NCBI GenBank assembly: GCA_964428485.1
Contig: CAYRYP010000001.1
Coordinates: forward strand, 4,702-68,701
Reading direction: 5' to 3'
DNA from: CAZPAN01 sp964428485
Lineage (GTDB): Bacteria; Actinomycetota; Coriobacteriia; Coriobacteriales; CADBOM01
DNA length: 64,000 nucleotides
The notes under the pieces were generated by a model, which saw nothing but the letters and a program-made list of their open reading frames with translations, was not told the origin of the DNA and did not search any database. Position 1 is the stretch's first letter. Every line of letters begins with the position of its first letter. Below are positions 35,201-44,872 of this stretch, piece by piece. A program made the translations under genes and the position numbers.

Positions 35201-35521
35201 ATGGACGAGCGAATCTACACCGAGGATGTCAAGGTTCTCTGCGAGGCCCTTGCGAGGATCACCGAGGCAGACGATGTCTTCAGGCTTCTGTGCGACGTGT
35301 GCACGATCCGCGAGATCCAGGACCTCGCTCAGAGGTTTCTAGTGGCAAAGCTCCTAGACGACGGAGAGACCTACAACTACATCAGCGAGCGTACCGGCGC
35401 GTCAGCCACCACGATCGCCAGGGTCTCTAAGGAGCTTAAATACGGATCCGGTGGATACGGAATCGCGCTGTCTGTGATAGCCGAGCGTCGTGACACACCC
35501 GATGAGGAGGACTCTCTCTAA
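35201..35521 (+). CDS. TrpR-like protein, YerC/YecD family
   Basis: A 106-residue DNA-binding protein of the Trp-repressor superfamily. Its helix-turn-helix (AQRFLVAKLLDDGETYNYIS, then ERTGASATTIARVSKEL) matches the YerC/YecD group found in Gram-positive bacteria. Tryptophan dependence is not implied by the family. The target is unknown; dnaE follows 79 bases downstream and the NifU/GGGtGRT pair precedes it. GGAG upstream supports ATG 35201. Confidence 0.88.
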   Translation: MDERIYTEDVKVLCEALARITEADDVFRLLCDVCTIREIQDLAQRFLVAKLLDDGETYNYISERTGASATTIARVSKELKYGSGGYGIALSVIAERRDTPDEEDSL

Positions 35522-35600
35522 AAGCGGTAACCGATCCACTAGCCTCGGTATGGACGCAGAGCAGATCAACAGACATCGACACAAGAGCACAGGAGAGTAG

Positions 35601-38600
35601 ATGGCATTCGTTCATCTCCACAACCACACCGAGTACTCACTTCTCGACGGCGCAACCAAGGTCGCGGAGATGGCGGAGTACGCCTACAGTCTAGGCATGG
35701 AGGCCATAGCGATAACCGACCACGGCTACATGTACGGCGTGCCCGAGTTTGTGAAGGCCTGCAACAACGTGACCAAAAAGGCCGTCAAAAAGTGGAAAGA
35801 GGAGTGTGTCGCCGCCGAGGAGGAGGGCAGGGAACTGCCACCTAAGCCCAGGGGGATCAAGCCCATTATCGGCTGCGAGGTCTACTTCACACCTGATTCC
35901 ACGCTCGCACGCGACCGGAAGCCTGAGCTCTACCACATGATCCTGCTCGCCAAGAACGACACCGGCTACCACAATCTGCTCGAGATCGTCTCGGAGGCCG
36001 CCGTCGAGGGCTTCTACTACAAGCCGAGGGTCACGGTCGAGTCGCTCGAGAAGAGACATGAGGGCATAATCGCCACAAGTGCCTGCCTTGCCGGCATCAT
36101 ACCCCGACGCCTCGAGCTCGGGATGGTGGAGGAGGCCATGGAGTGGGCCGAGCGCTTCGCCTCTATCTTCGGCAAAGATGACTTCTACATAGAGCTACAG
36201 GACCATGGGATCTCCACCGACGACGGGTTGTCGCAGAGGGATCTCAACGAGATGCTCGTCGACCTAGCCGCCAAAGCAGGACTGAAGACCGTGGCTACCA
36301 ACGATATTCACTACCTTAGACAGGAGGACTATCGTACCCAGGACATGCTGATGTGCATCGGTATGGGCAAGGAGCTTGCCGACGAGGATCGCATGCGCTT
36401 CAAGAGCGAGGAGTATTACCTCAAGACCGAGGAGCAGATGAGGGAGCTGTTCAAGGACCATCCCGAGGCCTGCGACAACACGGTTGAGATCGCCGAGAAG
36501 TGCAACGTCGAGCTCTCGCACGAGATGATCTTCCCACGTCTGCCGGTTCCGGATGGGGAGACCAACGAATCGATGCTGCGCAAGAACGTGATGGCTGGGC
36601 TCGTCAAGCGCTACGGAGAGCCGCTTTCACAGGAGGTTATCGACAGGTTCGAGTACGAATACGAGATCATCTGCTCGAAGGGGTTTGCAGCGTATTTCCT
36701 CATCGTCCAAGAGTTCATCCAGTGGGCGAAGGACAACGGTATCGGCGTTGGACCGGGCCGCGGGTCGGCCGCAGGCTCGATAGTGAGCTACGCCCTCAAC
36801 ATCACCACGTTCGATCCGCTTGAGAACGGCCTTCTCTTCGAGCGCTTCCTGTCGCCCGAACGTGAGGAGATGCCCGACATCGACACTGACTTCGACGATG
36901 AGCGCCGCCTGGAGGTTGTCCAGCACGTGAAGGAGGTCTACGGCGAGGACCACATCGCCAACGTGATCACCTTCAACAAGCTCAAGGCCAGGCAGGCCAT
37001 GCAGGACGCTGCCAGGGTTCTTGGCTACCCGCAAGGCAAGGCGCTCGAGATCAACAAGCTCTTTCGAAGCCCGTTCGCCAACATTGCAGGCACCATGGGG
37101 CAGTCCAAAAAGCAGTCGGACAACGACGATTACTACAGCCCCGATTTCGTCACGCTCTACAACAGCGACGAGGACGCGCGCAGAATCATAGACGCGGCGC
37201 GTGAGCTAGAGGGCTCAATCAGAGGCGAGGGCGTACACGCGTGCGCAGTAGTCATCTGCCGCGACTCCATCGCCGAGCATGTACCCTCCAAGCTCGACAC
37301 CAAGGGCGGCACTATCATCTCCCAGTACGACGGCGTCAACATCGCCGATCTGGGACTTCTAAAGATGGACTTCCTCGGGCTTCGCACCCTGACGGTCATA
37401 TCCGACGCGCTTGCCAACATAGAACGCAACCACGGCGTGCGTATCGACCTCGATTCCATCGACTTTACCGACCCGGCGATCTACGATCTCTTCGCTCGTG
37501 GGGACACCAAAGGGGTCTTCCAGATCGAGTCGGCGGGGCTCACGAGCCTTTTGCAGAGGATGAAGCCCGACCGCTACTCGGACATCATCGCCGCCATCGC
37601 GCTCTACCGTCCAGGTCCCCTCGAAGCCGGAATGGTCGACGACTTTGTCGACCGAAAGCAAGGTGTCAAGCAGATCAAGTATTACGACAACCGCCTCAAG
37701 GACATCCTAGAGGAGACCTACGGCACCATCGTCTACCAGGAGCAGGTCATGCAGATCTCCGTGAGGATGTCCGGCTTCTCGGCAGGGGAGTCCGACAAAG
37801 TCCGCAAGGCGGTGGCTAAGAAGAAGATCGACCTCATGACCAAGACGATCACCAAGTGGTCGGACGGCCAAGAGGAGACTATGAAGGATCACTGGATCAA
37901 CGGCGCTGAGCGTAACGGCTACGACAGGGTCGTGGCCCAGAAGATTTGGGACGACGTGGAGAAGTTCGCCTCCTACGCGTTTAACAAGTCACACTCCGCG
38001 GCCTACGCAATACTCACGATGCAGACGGCCTGGCTTAAGGCTCACTACCCGCTCGAGTACATGGCCGCGGTCTTAACAAGCTACATGGGCAAAAGTCCCG
38101 ACAAGCTGCGCGCCTACATCGCAGATCTCACTTCACAGGGCGTGCGTGTGCTACCGCCGGACGTCAACTCCTCCATGCGCGACTTCACCGCCGTCGGGGA
38201 TGCCATTCGCTTCGGACTCGCCGGCATCAAGGGTATGGGGCTGAGCGCCGCCGACGAGATCATCGCCGAGCGTGAAACCAACGGAGACTTCTCCAGCCTC
38301 CAGGACTTCGTAAATAGAGTCTCTACCAAAACCTGCAATAAGAAGGGCGTAGAGGTGCTCATCAAGTCTGGAGCGTTCGATTCCACGGGTTACACGAGGA
38401 TGCAGCTGATGCGCTTTTTGATCGACGACGGCATCCTCGAGAGCGCCTCCAAGCGCCAGCACGACCGCGAGATCGGCCAGGTTTCGATGTTCGACATGCT
38501 AGGAGACGACAACGAGAGCGTCTTCGAGGAGGAGATCCCGCTCCCAGACGGGGTGGAGTGGGAGCGGCGCGAGAAGCTCAACTTCGAGCACGATGTTCTC

Positions 38601-39248
38601 GGAATGTACATCTCGGACCACCCGTTGAGCCCATACCAGTCGCTTCTCAACGACATCTCCGAATTCAGTCTCTCTGTTTTTGCGCAGGACCAGGACGAAG
38701 CCGACGAGGTCGGATCGGTCGATGGCGAGATGGTCTCTGAGACCACCGAGGGTGTTCCTACCGACAGGCCCATCACGCTAGCAGGTATGGTCAGCAACTT
38801 CACCAACAAGGTCACCAAGAAGGGTGAGCGCATGGCGACATTCACGCTCGAGAGCATGGATGGCTCGATCGAGTGCGTGGTGTTTCCCAAAGTCTTTGAG
38901 GAGTGTCAGATGACGCTTCGAGAGGAGAACATCGTCAAGGTAAAGGGCCGCTACGACCGCACCGACCGCGGGAGCCAGATAAGGGTCACGTCGGTCTCAC
39001 AGCTGCCGTTCGGGCGCACGATTCGCATGGACGTGGACAAAAGCAGAGTGGACAAGGGTCTCCTCGAGGAGATCAGACGCACCGCCGTGCAGTTCCCAGG
39101 GCCGGACAGGATGAAGATCGTGGTGCACTCGGAAGGGGACTCTCCTATGTCCATTGAGCTGCCGCTGGATGTGGAGACGGGCAACAAGGTGCTGCAATCG
39201 ACACTCAACACACTCATGAGAAAGGTGCATGGCAGGATGTATGCCTGA
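35601..39248 (+). CDS. dnaE: DNA polymerase III alpha subunit
   Basis: Replicative polymerase catalytic subunit, 1215 residues. Domains in order: N-terminal PHP (HLHNHTEYSLLDG), palm with the catalytic aspartates in PDIDTDF at residues 425-431, finger region with DFLGLRTLTVI, helix-hairpin-helix region, and a C-terminal OB fold (ITLAGMVSNFTNK onward). It is slightly longer than E. coli DnaE. An extra acidic stretch of ~25 residues (EADEVGSVDGEMV) lies just before the OB fold. AGGAGAG precedes ATG 35601. Confidence 0.97.
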   Translation: MAFVHLHNHTEYSLLDGATKVAEMAEYAYSLGMEAIAITDHGYMYGVPEFVKACNNVTKKAVKKWKEECVAAEEEGRELPPKPRGIKPIIGCEVYFTPDSTLARDRKPELYHMILLAKNDTGYHNLLEIVSEAAVEGFYYKPRVTVESLEKRHEGIIATSACLAGIIPRRLELGMVEEAMEWAERFASIFGKDDFYIELQDHGISTDDGLSQRDLNEMLVDLAAKAGLKTVATNDIHYLRQEDYRTQDMLMCIGMGKELADEDRMRFKSEEYYLKTEEQMRELFKDHPEACDNTVEIAEKCNVELSHEMIFPRLPVPDGETNESMLRKNVMAGLVKRYGEPLSQEVIDRFEYEYEIICSKGFAAYFLIVQEFIQWAKDNGIGVGPGRGSAAGSIVSYALNITTFDPLENGLLFERFLSPEREEMPDIDTDFDDERRLEVVQHVKEVYGEDHIANVITFNKLKARQAMQDAARVLGYPQGKALEINKLFRSPFANIAGTMGQSKKQSDNDDYYSPDFVTLYNSDEDARRIIDAARELEGSIRGEGVHACAVVICRDSIAEHVPSKLDTKGGTIISQYDGVNIADLGLLKMDFLGLRTLTVISDALANIERNHGVRIDLDSIDFTDPAIYDLFARGDTKGVFQIESAGLTSLLQRMKPDRYSDIIAAIALYRPGPLEAGMVDDFVDRKQGVKQIKYYDNRLKDILEETYGTIVYQEQVMQISVRMSGFSAGESDKVRKAVAKKKIDLMTKTITKWSDGQEETMKDHWINGAERNGYDRVVAQKIWDDVEKFASYAFNKSHSAAYAILTMQTAWLKAHYPLEYMAAVLTSYMGKSPDKLRAYIADLTSQGVRVLPPDVNSSMRDFTAVGDAIRFGLAGIKGMGLSAADEIIAERETNGDFSSLQDFVNRVSTKTCNKKGVEVLIKSGAFDSTGYTRMQLMRFLIDDGILESASKRQHDREIGQVSMFDMLGDDNESVFEEEIPLPDGVEWERREKLNFEHDVLGMYISDHPLSPYQSLLNDISEFSLSVFAQDQDEADEVGSVDGEMVSETTEGVPTDRPITLAGMVSNFTNKVTKKGERMATFTLESMDGSIECVVFPKVFEECQMTLREENIVKVKGRYDRTDRGSQIRVTSVSQLPFGRTIRMDVDKSRVDKGLLEEIRRTAVQFPGPDRMKIVVHSEGDSPMSIELPLDVETGNKVLQSTLNTLMRKVHGRMYA

Positions 39249-39404
39249 TGAACAGGAGAGTGCAGACGTCTCTGTGGCCGGCACATTCCGCTCATCGTCC
39301 CATGCATACCCCTCGCACAGTCATGTTCACTTTATTACTCTACTATGCTAAAGTGGCCTGCAGTTAACCCGCGTATGTAAGTATTCCGTTTCGAAAGGAT
39401 TGAC

Positions 39405-40523
39405 GTGATACCCATCACACCAAGGGGATTCAAGGACGTGCTACCCGAAGAGGCTCGCATCAGGCAGGTGCTCAGGAAGAGTACCGCCGCCGTGCTCGAC
39501 CTCTGGGGCTACGATCCTATCGAGACCCCGACACTCGAGATCGTTGACGTTCTGGAGGAGGGGAGCGCCATAGGGGGCTCCTCGTTCCGTTTCTTCGATA
39601 AGGACGATAACCTGCTCGTTCTGCGTCCCGATGTAACCCTGCCGATCGCTCGTATGGTCGCTTCCAGGCTCGGGGATGACTATCCCAGGCATCGTTTTCG
39701 CTACGACCTCAGGGTCTTTCGCGACGGGGAGTCTGCCAGGAGCGAGTCGAGGGAGTTCACACAGCTGGGGATCGAGCAGATCGGCTACTTCGGCCCCGCG
39801 GCCGACGCCGAGACGATCATCGTGTTTGTGGAGACGCTGCTGGCTACGGGGCTTCGGGGTTTCAAGATCGAGTTCTGTGACGTCCGAGTACTTCAGGGAC
39901 TCCTCTCGCACTGTGATCTTTCCAGTACCGACTCGGATGCAATCCTTCGGGCCTTCCACACCTCTAACTATGTCGGATTGGATGAGGCGGTCGCGCTCGC
40001 AGGGATAGAACCCCAGATGGCCAAGCGCATCATCGGCCTGATGAGAATCCATGGCTCGTCCGATGCGATAGATATGTGCCGTGAGCTCGTGGGAGATGTG
40101 ATCGACGCGTCCGTCCTCGACTCTCTCTCCAGGACCTGGGAGATCATAGACGACTGCGGATACTCCGACTTCACCTCCATCGACTTCTCGCTGATGGGCT
40201 CCTTCGACTACTACACGGGGCTGATAATGGAGGCATTTGTGCCGGGATATGGTCGCTCCATCGGATCGGGTGGACGCTACGACAATCTTCTGTCCTCTTT
40301 CGGGAGAAGCGCCCCAGCCGCAGGGTTCGCCTTCTCGCTAGAGGATCTGATGCTGGCGCTGTCGGTGCAGGGCAACCTGAAGGAAGCTCCGCGCAAGATC
40401 GAGGTGGTAAGAGGAACAGACTCCGCCGCCTTCAAGAAAGCCATAGCACTCCACTCCAACGGCATAGCCGCTGCGATGACCGGATCCGAATATGTGGGCG
40501 AGTCGAACGGAGGCAACCGATGA
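39405..40523 (+). CDS. hisZ: ATP phosphoribosyltransferase regulatory subunit
   Basis: HisRS-like paralog without aminoacylation function that pairs with short HisG. The 372 residues hold the class II core: TPRGFKDVLPEE at the N-terminus, LRPDVTLPIARMV, FRYDLRVFRDGE, and SGGRYDNLL near 310. The anticodon-binding domain of true HisRS is absent. The GTG start at 39405 lies five bases after AAAGGA (39394-39399). First gene of the histidine operon; the 156-base leader has a poor -10-like TATGCT at 39344 and no leader peptide rich in His codons. The stop overlaps hisG. Confidence 0.93.
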   Translation: MIPITPRGFKDVLPEEARIRQVLRKSTAAVLDLWGYDPIETPTLEIVDVLEEGSAIGGSSFRFFDKDDNLLVLRPDVTLPIARMVASRLGDDYPRHRFRYDLRVFRDGESARSESREFTQLGIEQIGYFGPAADAETIIVFVETLLATGLRGFKIEFCDVRVLQGLLSHCDLSSTDSDAILRAFHTSNYVGLDEAVALAGIEPQMAKRIIGLMRIHGSSDAIDMCRELVGDVIDASVLDSLSRTWEIIDDCGYSDFTSIDFSLMGSFDYYTGLIMEAFVPGYGRSIGSGGRYDNLLSSFGRSAPAAGFAFSLEDLMLALSVQGNLKEAPRKIEVVRGTDSAAFKKAIALHSNGIAAAMTGSEYVGESNGGNR

Positions 40524-41185
40524 TAGCCATTGGCAATTCCCTAGAGCGCCCGCTTCGCATAGGCGTTCCCAAGGGCTCCCTGTACGCGGACAGCCTGAAG
40601 GTGCTCTCCGCTGCCGGAGTTCCGGTAGGTGACTTGGAGGATCCCGGCAGGACGCTGTTCTTTCGCGGTGAGAAATACGAGTTCGTGATCCTCCGCCCCA
40701 CCGACGTGCCGGTCTTTGCAGCCTCGGGCGGAGCCGATTGCGCAATATGTGGAGAGGATTCGATCATAGAGGCCGGTGTCGACATCGTGGAGATGGTTGA
40801 TCTCGGCTTCGGAGGATGTAGGTTCGTCGTAGCCGAGCCGGACGACGCGGATGCCAGCGACGACTCCTACGGACGCCTCGGCGTCCTCAGAGTGGCGACA
40901 AAGTATCCCAACATCACGCGCGCATACTATGATTCGATTGGCGTGCAGGTGGAGATCGTCAAGCTCCACGGCAACATCGAACTGGCCCCGCTTTGCGGCA
41001 TGGCCACCAGGATCGTCGACATCACCGCCACAGGCACGACACTTCGGGAGAACAACCTCCATGTTGTGAGTGAGGTAATGCACTCTACAGCAAGGTTCAT
41101 CGCCAACCCTGCAGCGGTAAGGGTGGACGAGAGGATAAGGGAGCTTGCGCGCAGATTGCGCGACGTGGTCCAGAAGGGCTACTAA
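40520..41185 (+). CDS. hisG: ATP phosphoribosyltransferase, short form
   Basis: Catalytic subunit for the first step of histidine synthesis (ATP + PRPP to phosphoribosyl-ATP). At 221 residues it is the short HisG that needs HisZ, encoded directly upstream. Motifs: RIGVPKGSLYADSL, GADCAICGEDSI, the PRPP loop DITATGTTLREN, and the usual basic C-terminus. The regulatory ACT-like domain of the long form is missing, as expected. ATG 40520 overlaps the hisZ stop. Confidence 0.95.
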   Translation: MIAIGNSLERPLRIGVPKGSLYADSLKVLSAAGVPVGDLEDPGRTLFFRGEKYEFVILRPTDVPVFAASGGADCAICGEDSIIEAGVDIVEMVDLGFGGCRFVVAEPDDADASDDSYGRLGVLRVATKYPNITRAYYDSIGVQVEIVKLHGNIELAPLCGMATRIVDITATGTTLRENNLHVVSEVMHSTARFIANPAAVRVDERIRELARRLRDVVQKGY

Positions 41186-41222
41186 CCAAGAGAGCCGCCG
41201 GGAAGCTCACCGGTGTGATTTT

Positions 41223-41238
41223 GGGGTCGTGCGACCCC
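41223..41238 (+). repeat. compact hairpin in the hisG-hisD spacer
   Basis: GGGGTC and GACCCC flank a GTGC loop (41223-41238), 18 bases before the hisD start. It might shield or expose the hisD ribosome site or process the mRNA; no T-run follows, so it is not an obvious terminator. Confidence 0.35.
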
Positions 41239-41255
41239 GGGAAGATGGTGAACGG

Positions 41256-42587
41256 ATGGAAATCCAGGTCATGAGACTCGAGGTCGACGAGGAGCTCGAC
41301 ATAGATTCCATGGAGAGGAGCGGGTCGCTTCCGAGCGAGGTGATGGACTCCGCCGCCTCCATAATCGCCGATGTCCGCGAACGTGGCGACGCTGCCCTGT
41401 TCGAATACACGGCCAAGTTCGACCACGTGAAGCTAAATTCCTTTCTCGTGCCCGACGAGCTACTTGCAGCCGCAGCCGACAGACTGGACCCCGATTTGCG
41501 CGACGCCCTCGACGTTGCGTGCATCAACATCTCCGACTTCCACAGCGGTAAGGTACCGCAGTCCACTCTGGACATGTCCACCGACGGCTCCATCGTCGGA
41601 TATCGTGTCTCGCCGCTTGACAGCGTGGGTCTCTACATCCCAGGCGGTCGCGCACCCTACCCGTCAACGGTACTGATGAACGCCATACCCGCCAAAATGG
41701 CTGGCGTTGAGAGGATTGTCATGGTGACACCGCCATCCTCCGATGGAACGATGGACCCGGCGCTACTCTATGCCGCCTCCATCTCCGGCGTAGACGAGGT
41801 CTACGCCATCGGGGGTGCACAGGCGATCGCCGCACTAACCTATGGGACCGAGTCGATCCCCAAAGTCGATAAGATCGTGGGGCCGGGCAACGCCTACGTG
41901 GCGGCGGCCAAGAAACTCGTCTCAGGCTCTGTGGGAACCGATATGCAGGCAGGACCCTCGGAGGTCCTGATTCTGGCAGACGAGACCTCCGTGCCGGAGT
42001 TTGTGGCCGCCGACATGCTCTCACAGGCTGAGCACGATCCGGATGCGTGCTGCTATCTGGTAATGGTGGGTGACGATAACCTCAACGAGATCCTCTCCGA
42101 GATCGAGAGGATGGCCGCCGAGGCCGAAAGGCGCGAGATAATTGAGGCATCCCTTGAGGAGAACGGCCTAATCGTCGTATGTCCGAACCTCTCCAGCGCT
42201 ATCGAGACCGCCAACGGTATAGCGCCCGAGCACCTCGAGATCCAGATGGACAACGCCATGGAGATCGTGGGTCAACTGAGGCACGCCGGGGCGATCTTCG
42301 TAGGAACATGGAGCCCGGTGGCCGTGGGTGACTACATTGCAGGTCCCAGCCACACGCTTCCGACATCGGGCACGGCCCGCTTCTCCAACCCGCTCACGAC
42401 CGACGACTTCGTAAGGAAGACCTCGATAATCTCATACTCATACCCGGCGCTGCGCTCGAAGGCAGACGCCGTCATGCAGATCGCCGGACGCGAGGGCTTC
42501 ACGATGCACGTCCGCTCTGTCTCGGAGAGGATAGATCTGTTCGAGCAGGTGGCAGGAGAGCTAGCTGGCGAGGGTGAGGACCGATGA
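41256..42587 (+). CDS. hisD: histidinol dehydrogenase
   Basis: NAD- and zinc-dependent enzyme for the last two oxidations of histidine synthesis; 443 residues. Motifs: GLYIPGGRAPYPSTVLMNA, IVGPGNAYVAAAKKLV, DMQAGPSEVLILAD, EHDPDACCYLV and the conserved catalytic Glu/His in GIAPEHLEIQ. ATG 41256 gives the normal start region (VDEELDIDS); a longer frame from 41145 would overlap hisG. The stop overlaps the hisC start by four bases. Confidence 0.95.
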   Translation: MEIQVMRLEVDEELDIDSMERSGSLPSEVMDSAASIIADVRERGDAALFEYTAKFDHVKLNSFLVPDELLAAAADRLDPDLRDALDVACINISDFHSGKVPQSTLDMSTDGSIVGYRVSPLDSVGLYIPGGRAPYPSTVLMNAIPAKMAGVERIVMVTPPSSDGTMDPALLYAASISGVDEVYAIGGAQAIAALTYGTESIPKVDKIVGPGNAYVAAAKKLVSGSVGTDMQAGPSEVLILADETSVPEFVAADMLSQAEHDPDACCYLVMVGDDNLNEILSEIERMAAEAERREIIEASLEENGLIVVCPNLSSAIETANGIAPEHLEIQMDNAMEIVGQLRHAGAIFVGTWSPVAVGDYIAGPSHTLPTSGTARFSNPLTTDDFVRKTSIISYSYPALRSKADAVMQIAGREGFTMHVRSVSERIDLFEQVAGELAGEGEDR

Positions 42588-43578
42588 GGGCAAATCNNNN
42601 NNNNNNNNNNNNNNNNNNNNNNNNNNNNNNNNNNNNNNNNNNNNNNNNNNNNNNNNNNNNNNNNNNNNNNNNNNNNNNNNNNNNNNNNNNNNNNNNAACT
42701 CACCCCAGCGCCGAGCCATACCAAAGCTGGATCCAGCGAGGGTTATCGTCGGGAACGGTGGTGACGAAATACTCTACGACCTCTTCCTCGCATGGGGTGG
42801 AGCAGGTGCAAAAGCGCTCGTGCCCGTCCCCGCATTCTCCGTCTACTCGATAGACGCCGCGCTCACGCAGACCGAAATTGTGGAGGTGCCTAGAAAAGAC
42901 GATTTCTCGCTCGACGGAGATGCGATCCTAGAGAGGCTCTCCGAGGGGGATATCTCCATCGTGGTGCTAACCAGCCCCAACAACCCCACAGGCGACATAG
43001 TCGAGGAGGCGCTGGTGCGCGAGATTCTGCGCTCTACCGACGCGCTAGTGGTTCTCGATGAGGCCTACGGGGAGTTCTCAGAGACGACCACGGCGCACCT
43101 TCTGGACGAATACTCCAACCTCGCCATCCTGCGCACCTTCTCCAAGGCCTACTCGCTCGCAGGCGTGAGACTCGGCTACCTTCTGGCCTCGCACGAGGTG
43201 ATCTCGGGACTGCTAACCGTGAGGCAGCCCTACTCCGTCGATGCGGTGTCGCAGGCCATCGGCTGCGCGGTGTGCGCCAACGTCGGGCTCTACTCGAGTC
43301 CCGTCAGACAGACGATCAGTCGAAGGGAAGTTCTTCTCGACAAGCTCTCCTGCATAACGGGCGTCGAGGCATTCCCCTCGCGCGCCAACTACATCATGAT
43401 CAGGGTTTCCAACGCTGAATGCGTATGGGAGGCCATGGTGAAGGAATCAGGCGTACTGGTGAGAGATCTCTCCTCCAGTAGGGGGCTCGAGAACTGCCTG
43501 CGAGTGACTGTGGGCACAGACGACGAGAACGACCAGATGCTCGACGCCCTGGCGTCAGCGATCATGGAGGCGATGTAG
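42584..43578 (+). CDS. hisC: histidinol-phosphate aminotransferase (interrupted by assembly gap)
   Basis: PLP-dependent aminotransferase. Only the first four codons (MRAN) before the N run and the part from NSPQRRA after it are visible. The visible part has GNGGDEILYDLF, TSPNNPTGDIV, VLDEAYGEFSE and the PLP lysine in TFSKAYSLAGVRLGY. The two sides are in different frames with 100 N. An intact gene needs a real gap length of 3n+2 (101, 104 and so on), and the family length suggests roughly 50-60 missing residues. ATG 42584 overlaps the hisD stop. Not a pseudogene on this evidence. Confidence 0.88.
42597..42696. other. assembly gap (100 N) inside hisC
   Basis: Exactly 100 undetermined bases, a placeholder. 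The flanking HisC frames do not agree across it, so 100 is not the true length if the gene is intact. Confidence 0.99.
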
Positions 43579-44184
43579 ATGAGCGATAGACCTGCTCCTA
43601 GGCGTGCCAAGATAAACCGCACCACCAAGGAGACCGACGTCACTGTCAGCCTCGTGCTCGACGGGACCGGAAACGCCACTAGCGAAACGGGAGTGCCGGC
43701 CTTCGACCACATCATGGAGGCCTTCGGACGCCATGGACTGTTCGATCTTGAAGTGAGAGCGAAGGGCGATATCGAGATCGACGCACACCACACCGTTGAG
43801 GACACCGGCATAGTCTTGGGAAGCGCCTTCGACGCCTGCCTCGGCGACCGTCGCGGCATCAGGCGCTTCGGTGACTGCATCATGCCAATGGACGAGACGC
43901 TGGTGATGGCCGCCGTGGACATCTCCGGACGCGGGCAGCTGCACTGGGAGGTGGATTTGCCAATCGAGATGATAGGAACCTTCGACACCACACTCGTAAA
44001 GGAGTTTTTGATCGCGCTCGCCTCCAACATGGGTGCCACCATCCATGTGAGATCGCTTGTGGGTGAGAACACGCATCACATCATTGAGGCTGCCACGAAG
44101 GCCGTCGGTAGAGCGATATCCGAGGCCGTCTCGATCGATCCGAGACGGGACGGCTCGATCCCCTCCACAAAGGGGGTCATATAG
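43579..44184 (+). CDS. hisB: imidazoleglycerol-phosphate dehydratase
   Basis: Manganese enzyme that converts IGP to imidazole-acetol phosphate; 201 residues. The metal motifs FDHIMEAFGRHG, DAHHTVEDTGI and GENTHHIIEAATKA are complete. The phosphatase domain of the bifunctional E. coli HisB is absent, so histidinol-phosphatase must come from elsewhere (see the PHP gene at 6472). ATG 43579 directly abuts the hisC stop. Confidence 0.96.
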   Translation: MSDRPAPRRAKINRTTKETDVTVSLVLDGTGNATSETGVPAFDHIMEAFGRHGLFDLEVRAKGDIEIDAHHTVEDTGIVLGSAFDACLGDRRGIRRFGDCIMPMDETLVMAAVDISGRGQLHWEVDLPIEMIGTFDTTLVKEFLIALASNMGATIHVRSLVGENTHHIIEAATKAVGRAISEAVSIDPRRDGSIPSTKGVI

Positions 44185-44185
44185 C

Positions 44186-44872
44186 ATGGCGATCGCCATC
44201 GTCGACTACTGCAAGGGAAATCTCCGGAGCGTCGAGAAGGGGATTGAGGCTGTAGGTGGAGAGGCTTTCGTCTCCTCCGACCCCGCGAAGATCGCCCTAG
44301 CCGATGCCATAGTGCTCCCGGGAGTCGGGGCATTCGCAGATGCCGCAGCCACGATGCGCTCCACCGGCCAAATGGAGCTTTTGCGCGACATGATCGCCGA
44401 TGGGGTACCGTTTCTGGGAATTTGTTTGGGACTGCACCTGCTCTTCGAACGCGGCGAGGAGGGCGCTTCGGGCGAGAAGTGGGTAGAGGGCCTTGGGGTG
44501 CTACCCGGAACGGCACGTAGGCTTCCGTCTGAAGCCCCCGACGGAAGCGCTCTGAAGATCCCGCATGTCGGCTGGAACACCATCTCTGTGAGAATGCCCG
44601 AATGCCCCATCCTCGATGGGATACCGCAGAACACGCACTTCTACTTCACGCATTCCTACGCGGCCTACCCCGACGACGCCTCCGACATCGCAGCCGTGAC
44701 CGACCACGGTGCCGATTTCTGCTCCGCGGTCTGGAGGGGCAACATATACGGGGTGCAGTTTCATCCGGAGAAGTCCTCGGCGTCCGGTATGAGGGTGCTC
44801 TCTAACTTCGTGAGATCCATCAGGGCCGCAAGAAGACCGCTTGTACAAGTCCCGACAGGGGTGAAGATATGA
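44186..44872 (+). CDS. hisH: imidazole glycerol phosphate synthase, glutaminase subunit
   Basis: Class I glutamine amidotransferase that feeds ammonia to HisF; 228 residues. Motifs: IVDYCKGNLRSVEKG, VLPGVGAFADA, the nucleophile elbow GICLGLHLLFE (Cys), and the His/Glu of the triad in GVQFHPEKS. A short insert (PSEAPDGSALK) precedes IPHVGWN. ATG 44186 is nine bases after AGGGGG. The stop overlaps hisA. Confidence 0.95.
   Translation: MAIAIVDYCKGNLRSVEKGIEAVGGEAFVSSDPAKIALADAIVLPGVGAFADAAATMRSTGQMELLRDMIADGVPFLGICLGLHLLFERGEEGASGEKWVEGLGVLPGTARRLPSEAPDGSALKIPHVGWNTISVRMPECPILDGIPQNTHFYFTHSYAAYPDDASDIAAVTDHGADFCSAVWRGNIYGVQFHPEKSSASGMRVLSNFVRSIRAARRPLVQVPTGVKI

Noticed and set aside
39249..39404. 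Histidine attenuator or T-box ahead of hisZ
   Set aside because: No His-rich leader peptide, T-box or terminator/antiterminator pair was found in these 156 bases.
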